This document shows positions 41,980 through 51,586 of a stretch of 64,000 nucleotides of DNA, in pieces. This DNA is from Lachnospiraceae bacterium (lineage in GTDB: Bacteria > Bacillota > Clostridia > Lachnospirales > Lachnospiraceae), in the NCBI GenBank assembly GCA_024691305.1, contig JAILNS010000039.1:1-64000 (forward strand), in the 5' to 3' direction. Numbering within the stretch: position 1 is the first letter of the stretch; every line of letters starts with the position of its first letter. The notes under the pieces were generated by a model. It did not search any database. It had not been told where the DNA came from and saw only the letters and a program-made list of their open reading frames with translations. The translations under genes were made by a program, and so were the position numbers.

Positions 41980-44562
41980 ATGGAATTTAAGGATTCACGG
42001 TCAGATCATGTTTCCGATGTAGCACATCTGGTCGTTTTATATGCATTTACCATAACTTCATTATTTCTCATAGCAGAGACATTTATCAAAGGCTGGGACA
42101 AGTTTATAGTTCCCGTAGTACTATGCCTTTTGGTATTTTCCTGGTATCTGAATCTGATGCAAAAATATACCGGTATACAGCGTATATGGTTGTATGCCAT
42201 GTTTATGATGCTGTGTTATTTCATATACGGTATCCATCAGTCGGATTTTACGATCATTTCGGTCTCAATAGTCATCATAATCCTCGTATTTATCATATGC
42301 CGCGTTCGCAGTCTGATATGGATGGCTGTATTTGCTTATTTTTTCACTGTGTTCTTTAATATCGCACAGGCAAAAGTACGGTGGGAGGAAGCCTACGATC
42401 TTACTTTGGCGGAATTGATACTACAGGCTTCTTTGGTAATTCTTGCGGGAGTGATAGCGCACTTTTTTGTTTCGGAAAGAAAAAACGAAAGATTACAGGC
42501 CGAAGAGAATGAGGCTAAGACCCAAAAGAAGGAAGAACTGTCAAGAGAGCAGATCAGGGTATTTGCCAAAGAACTCGGTAAACTGGGGAATGATACAAAG
42601 GGAGAACTTCTGATCCTTAAGAAGGCGATATCCCAAACGATCGGTGATGACAAACTTCCGTATGACATGGATCGTCTTTTTTCCATGGAGGATATATTGG
42701 GATCACAACTTACGGATCTTAAGGATTTCTCTGATATGATATCGGACAATATCGATATCCGTGATGAGGTCTATGAGATAATCGATCTGCTCGAACAGGC
42801 CAGACCCGAGAAAGGTGCGGAGGGTCCACGGTCATCCGTTGATCTTGTCATAGACATAGATCCCATGACCCCCAAGGCGATGGTCGGAGACCGTGAAAAG
42901 ATCATAAAGATATTAAGACATCTTATTTTGAATGCTTTTAGATACACGGAGGAAGGCGGGATACTGGTAAGGGTATTTACCCGTTTCCATGCAGATGAAT
43001 GCAATCTTTGTATCGAGGTCACAGACACGGGAATAGGAATAGAGAAAAATGAACTGGAAAGACTTATCAGACAGATAGATGAAAGAAGAACAGCAGGGTA
43101 CAGACCCGGCGGCCTTGGGATGGGACTTTATCTTGTCAGCGGTTTTGTAAGAGCCATGGATGGTTTTTTTAAGATCGAGAGCAAGTGGGGCGAAGGAACG
43201 CAGGTAAGCATCAGTATACCGCAGAGAGTTTCCGATGCCGTTCCCTGTATGTCATACGACAGGAAATCCGGTATCTGTGTCGTATATGAAGACCGGATGA
43301 ATCAAAATAACGCTGTCAGTGGATTTTACGAAGATCTTTTCAGGCATCTTACGGAGAAACTGGATATCCCGGCATATGCGGTCAAAAATGAAGAAGAAAT
43401 AAAAACGCTCATAGATGCATATCCGAAGGTCTGTTTGTTTGTTGAGCAGTCTTATTATGAAGTGGCGGTTCCCTTTTATGAAAGTTTAAAGGATGTATAT
43501 CTCATCATACTTGCGAACAGAGAAGTTAGCATTCCGGAGGGGAGTATAGCACACATACAGCATAAGCCCACGGCTACTTCGGAAATACTTCATGCCATAG
43601 GGCTTGCAGCCAAGACCGGAAACCGCAGAAGACGAAGAGATGATAATTTAAGAGCAGACAAAACCGATCTTAAGATCCCGGTTGAGAGTCTAATTGAACG
43701 AAGGATCAGACAGACGGGCATACGAAAGGTCATGATAGTAACCGACAGTATGTCAGATATGCCTTTTGATATTTCACGAAAAAGAGGGATCCCCGTTATT
43801 CCGTTTAGGATATTTACCGAACGTGCAAGCTTCCTGGATGATACGGAGATATCCCAGGAAGGGGCATTAAAATATATGGAAGATCATCCCGGATTATATT
43901 CAAATGCACCCGATGAAGAAGAATTCCGTATTTTCTTTGAAAAAAATCTTAGATTTGCCGAGAATATCATATATATCAGCACATCCAAAAAGGTCAGTGT
44001 TGCATATGAGAGAGCAATTAAGGTCGCTGAAAAGATGAAGAATGTGACTGTCGTTAATTCGGGACAGGTTTCAGGCGGAGTGGCATTAATGGCTATCAAG
44101 GCCGACGAGCAGGCTCGTATGGGCAAGAATACGAAAGAGATAGTCGAATACATTGAAAGCATACGTCCGAAGATCAAAACATCATTCCTTATAGATAATC
44201 TTGATCATCTGGCATATGTCGGGCGTGTCAATAAAGCAGCCGCACGCATAATGCGCTCTTTGATGTTTCATCCCGTTATGTCCGTTAAACATGATGTAAT
44301 GATTCCTGTAGGCGGTTATATGGGAAGTATGACCGGCGCAAGGGAAACATATATACATAAGACTTTGAAAAAAATAGAAACAATGGACAAGTCCTGTGTG
44401 TTTACCAGTTCCATAGGGATGAACGATCATTTCCTGAAAGAGTTGGAACAACAACTGATGACGGAAGGATATTTTGATGAAGTGATATCCCGTCATACAT
44501 GTGCATCTATTTCCGTCAACTGTGGGACTGATGCATTTGGGATAGTATATATAGAAAAGTGA
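41980..44562 (+). CDS. Kinase-like ATPase fused to a DegV domain
   Basis: About 860 residues. Six hydrophobic spans (1-160) are followed by a short coiled region, a histidine-kinase ATPase domain (N-box HLILNAFRYTEEGG near 313, DTGIGI near 349, GGLGMGLYLV near 378), a degenerate receiver-like segment (about 430-545), and a complete DegV domain (V-T-D-S-M-S-D-M-P near 585, S-T-S-K-K-V-S-V-A-Y, V-N-S-G-Q-V-S-G-G). DegV proteins bind fatty acids, and FakB members present them to a kinase. The region before the ATPase has no phospho-accepting histidine, so it may not autophosphorylate. ATG at 41980 is favoured; 41974 is possible. It is cotranscribed with two GGDEF-type proteins. Confidence 0.75.
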   Translation: MEFKDSRSDHVSDVAHLVVLYAFTITSLFLIAETFIKGWDKFIVPVVLCLLVFSWYLNLMQKYTGIQRIWLYAMFMMLCYFIYGIHQSDFTIISVSIVIIILVFIICRVRSLIWMAVFAYFFTVFFNIAQAKVRWEEAYDLTLAELILQASLVILAGVIAHFFVSERKNERLQAEENEAKTQKKEELSREQIRVFAKELGKLGNDTKGELLILKKAISQTIGDDKLPYDMDRLFSMEDILGSQLTDLKDFSDMISDNIDIRDEVYEIIDLLEQARPEKGAEGPRSSVDLVIDIDPMTPKAMVGDREKIIKILRHLILNAFRYTEEGGILVRVFTRFHADECNLCIEVTDTGIGIEKNELERLIRQIDERRTAGYRPGGLGMGLYLVSGFVRAMDGFFKIESKWGEGTQVSISIPQRVSDAVPCMSYDRKSGICVVYEDRMNQNNAVSGFYEDLFRHLTEKLDIPAYAVKNEEEIKTLIDAYPKVCLFVEQSYYEVAVPFYESLKDVYLIILANREVSIPEGSIAHIQHKPTATSEILHAIGLAAKTGNRRRRRDDNLRADKTDLKIPVESLIERRIRQTGIRKVMIVTDSMSDMPFDISRKRGIPVIPFRIFTERASFLDDTEISQEGALKYMEDHPGLYSNAPDEEEFRIFFEKNLRFAENIIYISTSKKVSVAYERAIKVAEKMKNVTVVNSGQVSGGVALMAIKADEQARMGKNTKEIVEYIESIRPKIKTSFLIDNLDHLAYVGRVNKAAARIMRSLMFHPVMSVKHDVMIPVGGYMGSMTGARETYIHKTLKKIETMDKSCVFTSSIGMNDHFLKELEQQLMTEGYFDEVISRHTCASISVNCGTDAFGIVYIEK

Positions 44563-44574
44563 CGGAGAGGAAGA

Positions 44575-45954
44575 ATGAAAAAGAATCCATTTAAATGGTT
44601 TGCAGGTTTTCTTATCATAGCGGCTATTGCGCTTTCTGTTGTCGCATATCTTGTTTTCGGTATAGACCATGACAGTGAAAGACGCGGAAAGGTTTTGATA
44701 GCTGAGACTGTAGATAAGGCGGTTTTGGATGACCTTTCGGAACCGATCACGGTTTCCAGAATGATCAGTCAGGATCAAATACTTCGTGAAATGCTTGAAA
44801 ACGAATATATGTATGATGAAGATGAGATGATCTTAAAAATGCGTACTTATCTGAATTCCATTCAGAAACAGTTTGGATTTACATCTGTCTACGTCATCTC
44901 TGAAGCAAGCAAAAAATACTATACTTATGTCGGCTTAAATAAGGTCATCGATCCCGAAAAAGATTCTTTTGATACCTGGTATACCATCTTTTTGGATGGC
45001 GGCAAAGACTATGAACTTGAATCCTCGACCGACCAGGTAAACAGGGACAAACTAACAATTTTTGTGGATGGCAGGGTCGAAGATGAGGCCGACACACTTT
45101 TGGGAGTTTCCGGTGTCGGCGTGGAGACCGTAGATATTCTCGAATTACTTGCTCTGTATGAGGATGAGTACGGGGTCAGGATAGATTATGTATCTGCCGA
45201 CGGCCTGGTACAGATGAGCAGTCGGACGGGTGCGGTTCATTCGTCTTATGTATCGGGAGTCGAACTGACCGAAGCGACGGATGATGAGTTTAAATACCAG
45301 TCATATGGGGTTGACGGATTTGCTGTTGTGAAATATGTCAAGGAACTGGGCTGGTATCTGGTAGTAAGAAGCGATGAGGGCTACGGAGAAACCGGTTACA
45401 ATTACAGGTTCTTTTTTGCAGAGGTACTGATCCTGATATTCACGATGATGCTGCTGTTTGCCGGAGCAAAGAGTATGAAGACGGAATCTGCGGTTTTTAA
45501 GAGCAAAGACCGTAACATAGACAGCCTGACAGGCTTACCTAACAGAGCTTATTTCATACGTTCATACGGTGAGAGAGGAACCTTAAATACAACACAGTAC
45601 GGCAGTATTGCGGAATTTAGTATTGATGATTTCGGAAGTATAGAAAATACAGTAAGATCGGACAGGATAATATCTTCCGTAGTCAGATGTGCACGTGAGA
45701 TATTCGGTCATAAGAGTCAGATCATACGTTGGAACAGCAATAGTTTCGTAGTCCTTTTTGAGATGAGTACAGATGAAGCCGAAGAAGTCTGCAGAAAGTT
45801 TTGTAAGGCGATCGAGGATATCGGAGAAGTTACTGTCTCGATTGGTCTTACCTCGATAGAGCTTAAAGAAACGCTTAGAAAAAATTATTATCGTGCGGTA
45901 CAGAATATGTATCTCGTTAAAGAACTGGGTGGAAATAACGTAAAGAGAGGATAG
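44575..45954 (+). CDS. CACHE-like sensor with degenerate GGDEF domain
   Basis: 459 residues: one N-terminal span, an extracellular sensor of dCACHE type (about 35-275), a second span (about 282-302) and a GGDEF-like domain starting at N-I-D-S-L-T-G-L-P-N-R. The signature loop is W-N-S-N-S-F (N387-F391) in place of G-G-D-E-F, so cyclase activity is not expected. The second aspartate region is also altered (S-I-D-D-F-G-S). It may act as a GTP- or c-di-GMP-sensing partner. It starts 12 bases after the DegV fusion gene and ends 4 bases before the intact cyclase. Confidence 0.78.
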   Translation: MKKNPFKWFAGFLIIAAIALSVVAYLVFGIDHDSERRGKVLIAETVDKAVLDDLSEPITVSRMISQDQILREMLENEYMYDEDEMILKMRTYLNSIQKQFGFTSVYVISEASKKYYTYVGLNKVIDPEKDSFDTWYTIFLDGGKDYELESSTDQVNRDKLTIFVDGRVEDEADTLLGVSGVGVETVDILELLALYEDEYGVRIDYVSADGLVQMSSRTGAVHSSYVSGVELTEATDDEFKYQSYGVDGFAVVKYVKELGWYLVVRSDEGYGETGYNYRFFFAEVLILIFTMMLLFAGAKSMKTESAVFKSKDRNIDSLTGLPNRAYFIRSYGERGTLNTTQYGSIAEFSIDDFGSIENTVRSDRIISSVVRCAREIFGHKSQIIRWNSNSFVVLFEMSTDEAEEVCRKFCKAIEDIGEVTVSIGLTSIELKETLRKNYYRAVQNMYLVKELGGNNVKRG

Positions 45955-45958
45955 TTAT

Positions 45959-47623
45959 ATGAAGTCGATAAGAACCAGGCTGGTCGTCTCATTTGTGGGA
46001 ACCATTTTGGCAGTATTTCTGATATTGGCATTTATAGGTATATATTATCTTATCATGGCTATTGAGGCACATTCCTCTCAGTCTATGCAGCTGCTAAGTG
46101 AAGAAAAGACCACCGAACTGGATACTTACTTTTCGGGTGTTGAAAGAGCGGTAGGAGTATTGGAAGACTATCTGCAGGATAATGTGGATATCAAAGAGTA
46201 TAGATCAAACGAAGCCTACAGAGAGACCATTTATCACAGCCTTGAAGAAAGAGCGCTCAATTCAGCCAAAGTAGTGGAAAATGTGGAAGCGGTCTATTTC
46301 AGACCTGACCCGGTTTCATATGGGGGAACCGCAGGATTTTTCCTGACAGTGACCGGAAACGGTGATTATAACAGTCTTATGCCGACAGATATTTTACAGT
46401 ACAAAGAAGATGATACCGAACATGTGGGATGGTATTATGAGCCGATAAAGCATGGTTCTCCTCTTTGGATGGAACCGTACTCCAACGAAAATATCAATAT
46501 ATACATGATATCCTATGTGGTCCCTGTCTATCTTGGAAGGGATTTTCTGGGGGTCCTCGGAATGGATATAGATATGACGCTGGTGCATCAGGTCATAGAC
46601 AGTATCGATTATCTGAACAGTACCGGTGCACTTATAAGCCAGAGCGGAAATCTCTTGTATCACAGAGACTATACCGGTGGATTGTTAAAGGAAGACTTTA
46701 CGGGACAGATGGCCGAAGCAAGCAAATTCTACGATCAGCAGTATATCGATACAGGACTTAATTACAGGTATTCGTCAGGAACGGACAAATACAGGATCAT
46801 GGTAAACCATCTGGAAAACGGAATGCTTCTTTCAATTTCAACTCCGGAGGAGGAACTGTTCAGATTCAGGATGACGATGATCGTACAGCTTATACTTATT
46901 TTTGCCGCAGCACTTGCTCTTGTGATCTTTGTATCCATGCGTATGACGAAGAAGATCGTGGAACCCATTCAGGAACTCACATCCGTTTCCACTCGTATAG
47001 CAAAAGGTGAATTGGAACAGGAAATAATATATACATCCAAGGATGAGATAGGAACACTTGCGGAAAGTATCCGTAAGATCAGTGTCGAACTGAAACTGTA
47101 TATCGACTATATTCATGGTCAGGCTTATCTGGATGCCATGACGGGAGTAAAGAACAAGGCCGCATATCTGGAAGAAGAAAGCAGACAGGAACGTCTGATC
47201 AAAGAAAAGATGGCATCATTTACGATCTATATATTTGATATCAATGGCTTAAAGAAGATGAATGATACCAAGGGCCATGAATACGGCGACATGATGATCA
47301 AGGATGCCGCAATGACTATAAAGACCGTGTATGACGGAAACCGGGTTTACAGGATAGGCGGTGATGAGTTTGTGGTCCTTTCGGGTACAAAGAGTAAAGA
47401 AGAGATAGAAAGAGAATTTGCAAACTTCGATGAGCAGATAAGGATATTTAATTCCAAGAACGAAAAATACGAAGAGGATCTGGCCATTTCTAAGGGAGTT
47501 GCTGTATTTGATCCTGAAACGGATACGGATTTTGCAGCGGTGTTTGGCCGCGCAGATGAGGATATGTACCGGTGCAAAGAAGAGTACTATAATACTCACG
47601 CCGACAGACGAAGAAGATCATAA
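45959..47623 (+). CDS. Diguanylate cyclase: dCACHE-HAMP-GGDEF
   Basis: 554 residues. Span 1 (about 10-32), an extracellular dCACHE domain, span 2 (about 303-325), HAMP (R-M-T-K-K-I-V-E-P-I-Q-E-L), then a GGDEF domain with D-A-M-T-G-V-K-N-K-A-A-Y, FDINGLKKMNDTKGHEYGD and an intact R-I-G-G-D-E-F (G467-F471). No RxxD inhibitory site is visible five residues upstream of the signature. The enzyme should make c-di-GMP in response to an extracellular ligand. It forms an operon with the two preceding sensors; a terminator follows immediately. Confidence 0.9.
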   Translation: MKSIRTRLVVSFVGTILAVFLILAFIGIYYLIMAIEAHSSQSMQLLSEEKTTELDTYFSGVERAVGVLEDYLQDNVDIKEYRSNEAYRETIYHSLEERALNSAKVVENVEAVYFRPDPVSYGGTAGFFLTVTGNGDYNSLMPTDILQYKEDDTEHVGWYYEPIKHGSPLWMEPYSNENINIYMISYVVPVYLGRDFLGVLGMDIDMTLVHQVIDSIDYLNSTGALISQSGNLLYHRDYTGGLLKEDFTGQMAEASKFYDQQYIDTGLNYRYSSGTDKYRIMVNHLENGMLLSISTPEEELFRFRMTMIVQLILIFAAALALVIFVSMRMTKKIVEPIQELTSVSTRIAKGELEQEIIYTSKDEIGTLAESIRKISVELKLYIDYIHGQAYLDAMTGVKNKAAYLEEESRQERLIKEKMASFTIYIFDINGLKKMNDTKGHEYGDMMIKDAAMTIKTVYDGNRVYRIGGDEFVVLSGTKSKEEIEREFANFDEQIRIFNSKNEKYEEDLAISKGVAVFDPETDTDFAAVFGRADEDMYRCKEEYYNTHADRRRRS

Positions 47624-47624
47624 G

Positions 47625-47650
47625 AAAAGGCCCCTGCCGGGGCCTTTTTA
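47625..47650. terminator. Bidirectional terminator
   Basis: AAAAGGCCCC (47625-47634), loop TGCC, then GGGGCCTTTT (47639-47648): a perfect symmetrical stem with T-runs on both strands. It ends the cyclase operon and the converging GH51 gene. Confidence 0.9.
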
Positions 47651-47651
47651 T

Positions 47652-49169
47652 TTATATCAGTTTGATGACATTTACCGAATGAGGTTTTACGGATATATAT
47701 ACTTTTCCGTCATCACTGATCTGCAGTTTTTCGGATGAGATGTCTATCTCATTTTGGTTTATATCATTATATGAATCCTTGTCTTTACCGTTTATGCTAT
47801 ACAGGATCGCTTTCTTAAGACCGCAGGTATTTACGCTAATATCATGTGAGGTGTCTGCATCCTTGTTTACGACTGATAATGAGATCTCCCCTGACTCCGA
47901 AGACCCGGTGGCACATATATCCAGAGAAGTAACACTCCGGGTCATCCCCTTTTTGTCTTTTACTTCTGTCACGGGTAACACAGCGGACAGTTCTCCCTTA
48001 TCGGTACATACATCAATATAAGTATCTCCCATATGATTAACATACAGATCAAAAACATGATATGTGCTCCTTAGTACAATTCCCTTATCATAACTGTAAA
48101 TACACCCACGGGTGTTTAATACCGGAGCAAAATTAGCCATACCGACGATATCTGAGTTTCTTATCATCGCGTTTAAAAAGCATGCGGCAAAGACTGCATC
48201 GGCCATTGTATATGAACTGTTATCGTCGTTTTTGTCGCGGGGAGTAAGGTAGTCTTCTTTGTTTGCACCCTGGGTTATCGTATGGACATTAGGGTGATGC
48301 CAGCTTCTTAAGTTCCATTCATCAAAGGCTATTTTTATTTTTTTCTCCAGTTTAAGAGCGGTCAGCATACCACGAACCTCACTTACGGTCCTGTCGATCT
48401 CGTATGTGTATGCCATGCATGCATCGTAGTCTGCAAGTTCGTTTATCTCCGGAACCATATCCCAGTACTGATGGACCGATATCCAGTCAAGGAAGTGACC
48501 GCAGGTCTTTAGCAGGTTAAAAGTCCAGTCAACATCGGCGATCGCGGCTGCAGATAACTGTACATAAGGGTCTACATGTTTCATCATCTTGGCGGATTCC
48601 AGTACGAGCCGTCCCCATTCTTCCGAGGACTTGGCACCTATTTCCCAATGCCCGTAGTTCTCGTTTCCGATGCTCCAGTACTTAACATTGTGAGGTTTAG
48701 TGTATCCGTTTGATATTCTTTTTTTGGCATATTCACCTTCATCGGTCAGATTACAATATTCGACCCAGTCGCTCATCTCCTCTGCCGAACCGGTACCCGC
48801 ATTGGTGCAGATATAAGGTTCGCATCCGATCTTTCTGCACAGTTTGATATATTCGTCGGTACCGAATGTGTTTGGATCTTCTATGCGCCATGCCTTATCA
48901 AATACGGGAGTCCTGTTTGGACCTACTGCTTTTTTCCAGTGATAGGCTGACACAAAACACCCACCCGGCCAGCGAAGGATCGGGACCCTTATCTTTTTCA
49001 TGGCATCTATGATGTCTGTTCTTAATCCGTCTTCATCGGACAAAGGATTTGCGGGATCATAGATCCCATCGTATATCTGCCTGTGAAAATGCTCTATGAA
49101 GTGTCCGTATATCATGGGGTTTATGACGGACTTTTCTCTGTCAGGGTTGATACAAAGATTAATGGGCAT
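47652..49169 (-). CDS. GH51 alpha-L-arabinofuranosidase
   Basis: 505 residues, intracellular (no signal). The start P-I-N-L-C-I-N-P-D-R-E and the block I-Y-G-H-F-I-E-H-F-H-R are typical of GH51. The acid/base glutamate lies in W-S-I-G-N-E-N-Y-G and the nucleophile in K-I-A-F-D-E-W-N. The C-terminal part is the beta-sandwich. It removes arabinose side chains from arabinoxylan- or arabinan-derived oligosaccharides. It lies 83 bases behind the GH3 gene on the same strand and has a promoter of its own. Confidence 0.93.
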   Translation of the reverse strand: MPINLCINPDREKSVINPMIYGHFIEHFHRQIYDGIYDPANPLSDEDGLRTDIIDAMKKIRVPILRWPGGCFVSAYHWKKAVGPNRTPVFDKAWRIEDPNTFGTDEYIKLCRKIGCEPYICTNAGTGSAEEMSDWVEYCNLTDEGEYAKKRISNGYTKPHNVKYWSIGNENYGHWEIGAKSSEEWGRLVLESAKMMKHVDPYVQLSAAAIADVDWTFNLLKTCGHFLDWISVHQYWDMVPEINELADYDACMAYTYEIDRTVSEVRGMLTALKLEKKIKIAFDEWNLRSWHHPNVHTITQGANKEDYLTPRDKNDDNSSYTMADAVFAACFLNAMIRNSDIVGMANFAPVLNTRGCIYSYDKGIVLRSTYHVFDLYVNHMGDTYIDVCTDKGELSAVLPVTEVKDKKGMTRSVTSLDICATGSSESGEISLSVVNKDADTSHDISVNTCGLKKAILYSINGKDKDSYNDINQNEIDISSEKLQISDDGKVYISVKPHSVNVIKLI

Positions 49170-49208
49170 ATCTTTCTCCCTTCACTATAAATGATCACTA
49201 CACCGCTA

Positions 49209-49236
49209 ATTATACATGAAAGCCGGACAGGGTAAA
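49209..49236 (-). promoter_or_regulatory. Promoter for the GH51 gene (minus strand)
   Basis: Read on the minus strand, TTTACC (49231-49236) and TATAAT (49209-49214) are separated by 16 bases, with TG before the -10. It lies about 40 bases before the GH51 start, so that gene can be expressed apart from GH3. Confidence 0.6.
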
Positions 49237-49252
49237 AGAATATGCCTGTGAG

Positions 49253-51586
49253 TCACGGCTTTATGAATTTGGCGAGCCCGCGTAATATGTGAAGATTTAG
49301 GATATCGACGATGCCTTCGCACATCCGTTCCGTAAGCATTCCCGCAGAAGATGCCTGCAGGGCATACAGAGGCATTTCCATAAGAGCGGCATTCATCATT
49401 TTGGACTGGCCTTCTTCTTTGGACTCGACATCTCCCATCATTTTGGAAGCAGCGGCTATTATCATTTTGCCCGTAAGAGTGTGGCTTGCATCCATAAGAC
49501 AGTTTTCTGAGGTGAAGGGACGTTTTCTCGGCAGTGCCGGGAAGGGAAGGGAGTACCCCAGGCGGCCTTCAAAGTCATCATATTTAACATCGGGTTGTTG
49601 TATCTCTTCAGAGTTTAGGGTTATACATAGCACCTCTTTGAGCGTATCCATACTTCCTCCCGCATATATATGATATATACCGGGTTCCGCATGGAAATCA
49701 TCTGTCAGTGTATTAAAATAAGCCAGGTCACAGGTGTCGATCTCTATCGTTATGTTTTTGGTCTCTCCGGATAAATACTTTTCTTTCTTAAATCCGATCA
49801 GGGTTTTCTTAGGCATGAACACGGTCTTGTTTTCATGTGATGCGAAAATAAAGGATATCTCCGATGCGTCCATGCTTCCGATGTTTGTGACATCAAAAGA
49901 AACCGTTGTTTTTTCTTTGTAATCCAGACTGATCTCTTTTCGTTTTATATCATAGCTGAAAGCTGAATAGCCAAGGCCGTGTCCGAAAGAAAAAAGAGGT
50001 TCTATATTGAAGGTATCATAGTATCTGTAGCCGGTGTATATTCCTTCCTTGTATAAAACATTATCACGGTCTCCGGGAAAATATTTTGCACATGGAACAT
50101 CACTTTCTTTTACGGGCCAGGTCTCGGCAAGTTTTCCCGAAGGACTTGTTTTACCTGTTATTATTTCGGTCAATGCGGTTCCCACACCTTCGCCTGCAAG
50201 ATATGAAAGAAGGATGGCGGGTATTTTATCCGCCCAGGGCAGTTTTACGGGAGAGCCGCCCATAAGTATGACCGTGACATTGGGATTAACTTTAACGACT
50301 TCTTCTATGAGGCGGTTTTGCTCTTTGGGAAGATCCATATTTTCCCTGTCAAATCCTTCGGATTCATAGTCCTCGGGGAGCCCGGCAAATATGATGACAT
50401 TGTCTTTTTGACAGACTGCTCCGGCTGCGATGGCAGGGTCATATTCGCAGATATACTCAAGATCCGGAAATTCTTTTTTCAGGCATTCGATAGGACTGTC
50501 TATACAGAAGGGATTGACCTTTGAACTGCCTGCGCCCTGGTATCTGGGAGTTTTGGCAAATGTACCTATTATAACCGTGCTTCCCGCGGATAACGGAAGT
50601 ATATCGTGTTCATTTTTAAGTAAGACCATAGAAGATGCGGCAGCTTCGACTGCAAGAGCATGGTGGGCATCCCGGTCAAACTCCTTGTTCTCTTTATTAA
50701 CATCCGAAGCATCAAACACCAGGCCGCATACGTTTGCCGCTGCCTTATCGAGAGCCTCGGCCGTAAGACTTCCGTCTTCGTAAGCCTTGATGAGCTTTGC
50801 ATCGTTTACTCCCAGATTACCAGGCATTTCAAGATCGAGGCCGGCTTTAACACCTTCTGTCCGGTCATGTACCGCACCCCAGTCGGAAACCACAAGTCCT
50901 TTATATCCCCAGCGCTTTCTTAAGACATCATCGAGCAGATATTTGTTTTCGCTCGCATAATCCCCGTTTACTTTGTTATAGGAACACATGAGAGCGCGCG
51001 GCTCTCCGTCTTTTACGGCGATCTCAAAGCCTTTAAGATAGAGTTCGTGAAGTGCTCTTTTATCAACTACGGCATTTACGAGCATCCGTCGCTTTTCCTG
51101 GTTATTGACAGCAAAATGCTTAAGACATGCAAACGTTCCGGTACTTTGAACACCTTTGATAAAACCTGCGGCCATCTTGCCTGAAAGATAGGGATCCTCG
51201 CTGTAATACTCAAAATTTCTGCCACAAAGCGGGCTTCTTTTTATATTGATGCCCGGTCCAAGTAAAACCGATACGCCTTCTTTTATGCACTCTTCACCGA
51301 TTGCCTCTCCGACTCTGAATGCAAGGTCTGTATCAAAACTGCATGCCAGAAGACTTGCTGTCGGAAAACATGTTGCCGGTGCACTTTTTCCTATTCCCAG
51401 GTTGTCTGTGGCATCGATCTGTTTTCTTAATCCGTGAGGTCCGTCCGACAACATTATGCTTTTTATTCCAAGACGCTCTACGCTCTTGGTGGTCCAGCAA
51501 TCCTGCCCGGAACACATTCCTGCTTTTTCTTCAAGCGTCATTTTGGAGACAGTTTCTACTGCCTTTTTCATATTTTTTGAATTCAT
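49253..51586 (-). CDS. GH3 beta-glucosidase / beta-xylosidase
   Basis: 777 residues, no signal peptide. The first domain has MLSDGPHGLRKQ, N-I-K-R-S-P-L-C-G-R-N-F-E-Y-Y-S-E-D-P and the nucleophile aspartate in L-V-V-S-D-W-G-A-V-H-D. The second domain has G-A-G-S-S-K-V-N-P and a fibronectin-like domain follows (about 580-680). A roughly 90-residue methionine-rich tail after that is unusual for the family. Domain order and size match GH3 enzymes that hydrolyse imported oligosaccharides. It overlaps the GPH symporter gene by four bases, so uptake and hydrolysis are coupled. Confidence 0.9.
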   Translation of the reverse strand: MNSKNMKKAVETVSKMTLEEKAGMCSGQDCWTTKSVERLGIKSIMLSDGPHGLRKQIDATDNLGIGKSAPATCFPTASLLACSFDTDLAFRVGEAIGEECIKEGVSVLLGPGINIKRSPLCGRNFEYYSEDPYLSGKMAAGFIKGVQSTGTFACLKHFAVNNQEKRRMLVNAVVDKRALHELYLKGFEIAVKDGEPRALMCSYNKVNGDYASENKYLLDDVLRKRWGYKGLVVSDWGAVHDRTEGVKAGLDLEMPGNLGVNDAKLIKAYEDGSLTAEALDKAAANVCGLVFDASDVNKENKEFDRDAHHALAVEAAASSMVLLKNEHDILPLSAGSTVIIGTFAKTPRYQGAGSSKVNPFCIDSPIECLKKEFPDLEYICEYDPAIAAGAVCQKDNVIIFAGLPEDYESEGFDRENMDLPKEQNRLIEEVVKVNPNVTVILMGGSPVKLPWADKIPAILLSYLAGEGVGTALTEIITGKTSPSGKLAETWPVKESDVPCAKYFPGDRDNVLYKEGIYTGYRYYDTFNIEPLFSFGHGLGYSAFSYDIKRKEISLDYKEKTTVSFDVTNIGSMDASEISFIFASHENKTVFMPKKTLIGFKKEKYLSGETKNITIEIDTCDLAYFNTLTDDFHAEPGIYHIYAGGSMDTLKEVLCITLNSEEIQQPDVKYDDFEGRLGYSLPFPALPRKRPFTSENCLMDASHTLTGKMIIAAASKMMGDVESKEEGQSKMMNAALMEMPLYALQASSAGMLTERMCEGIVDILNLHILRGLAKFIKP

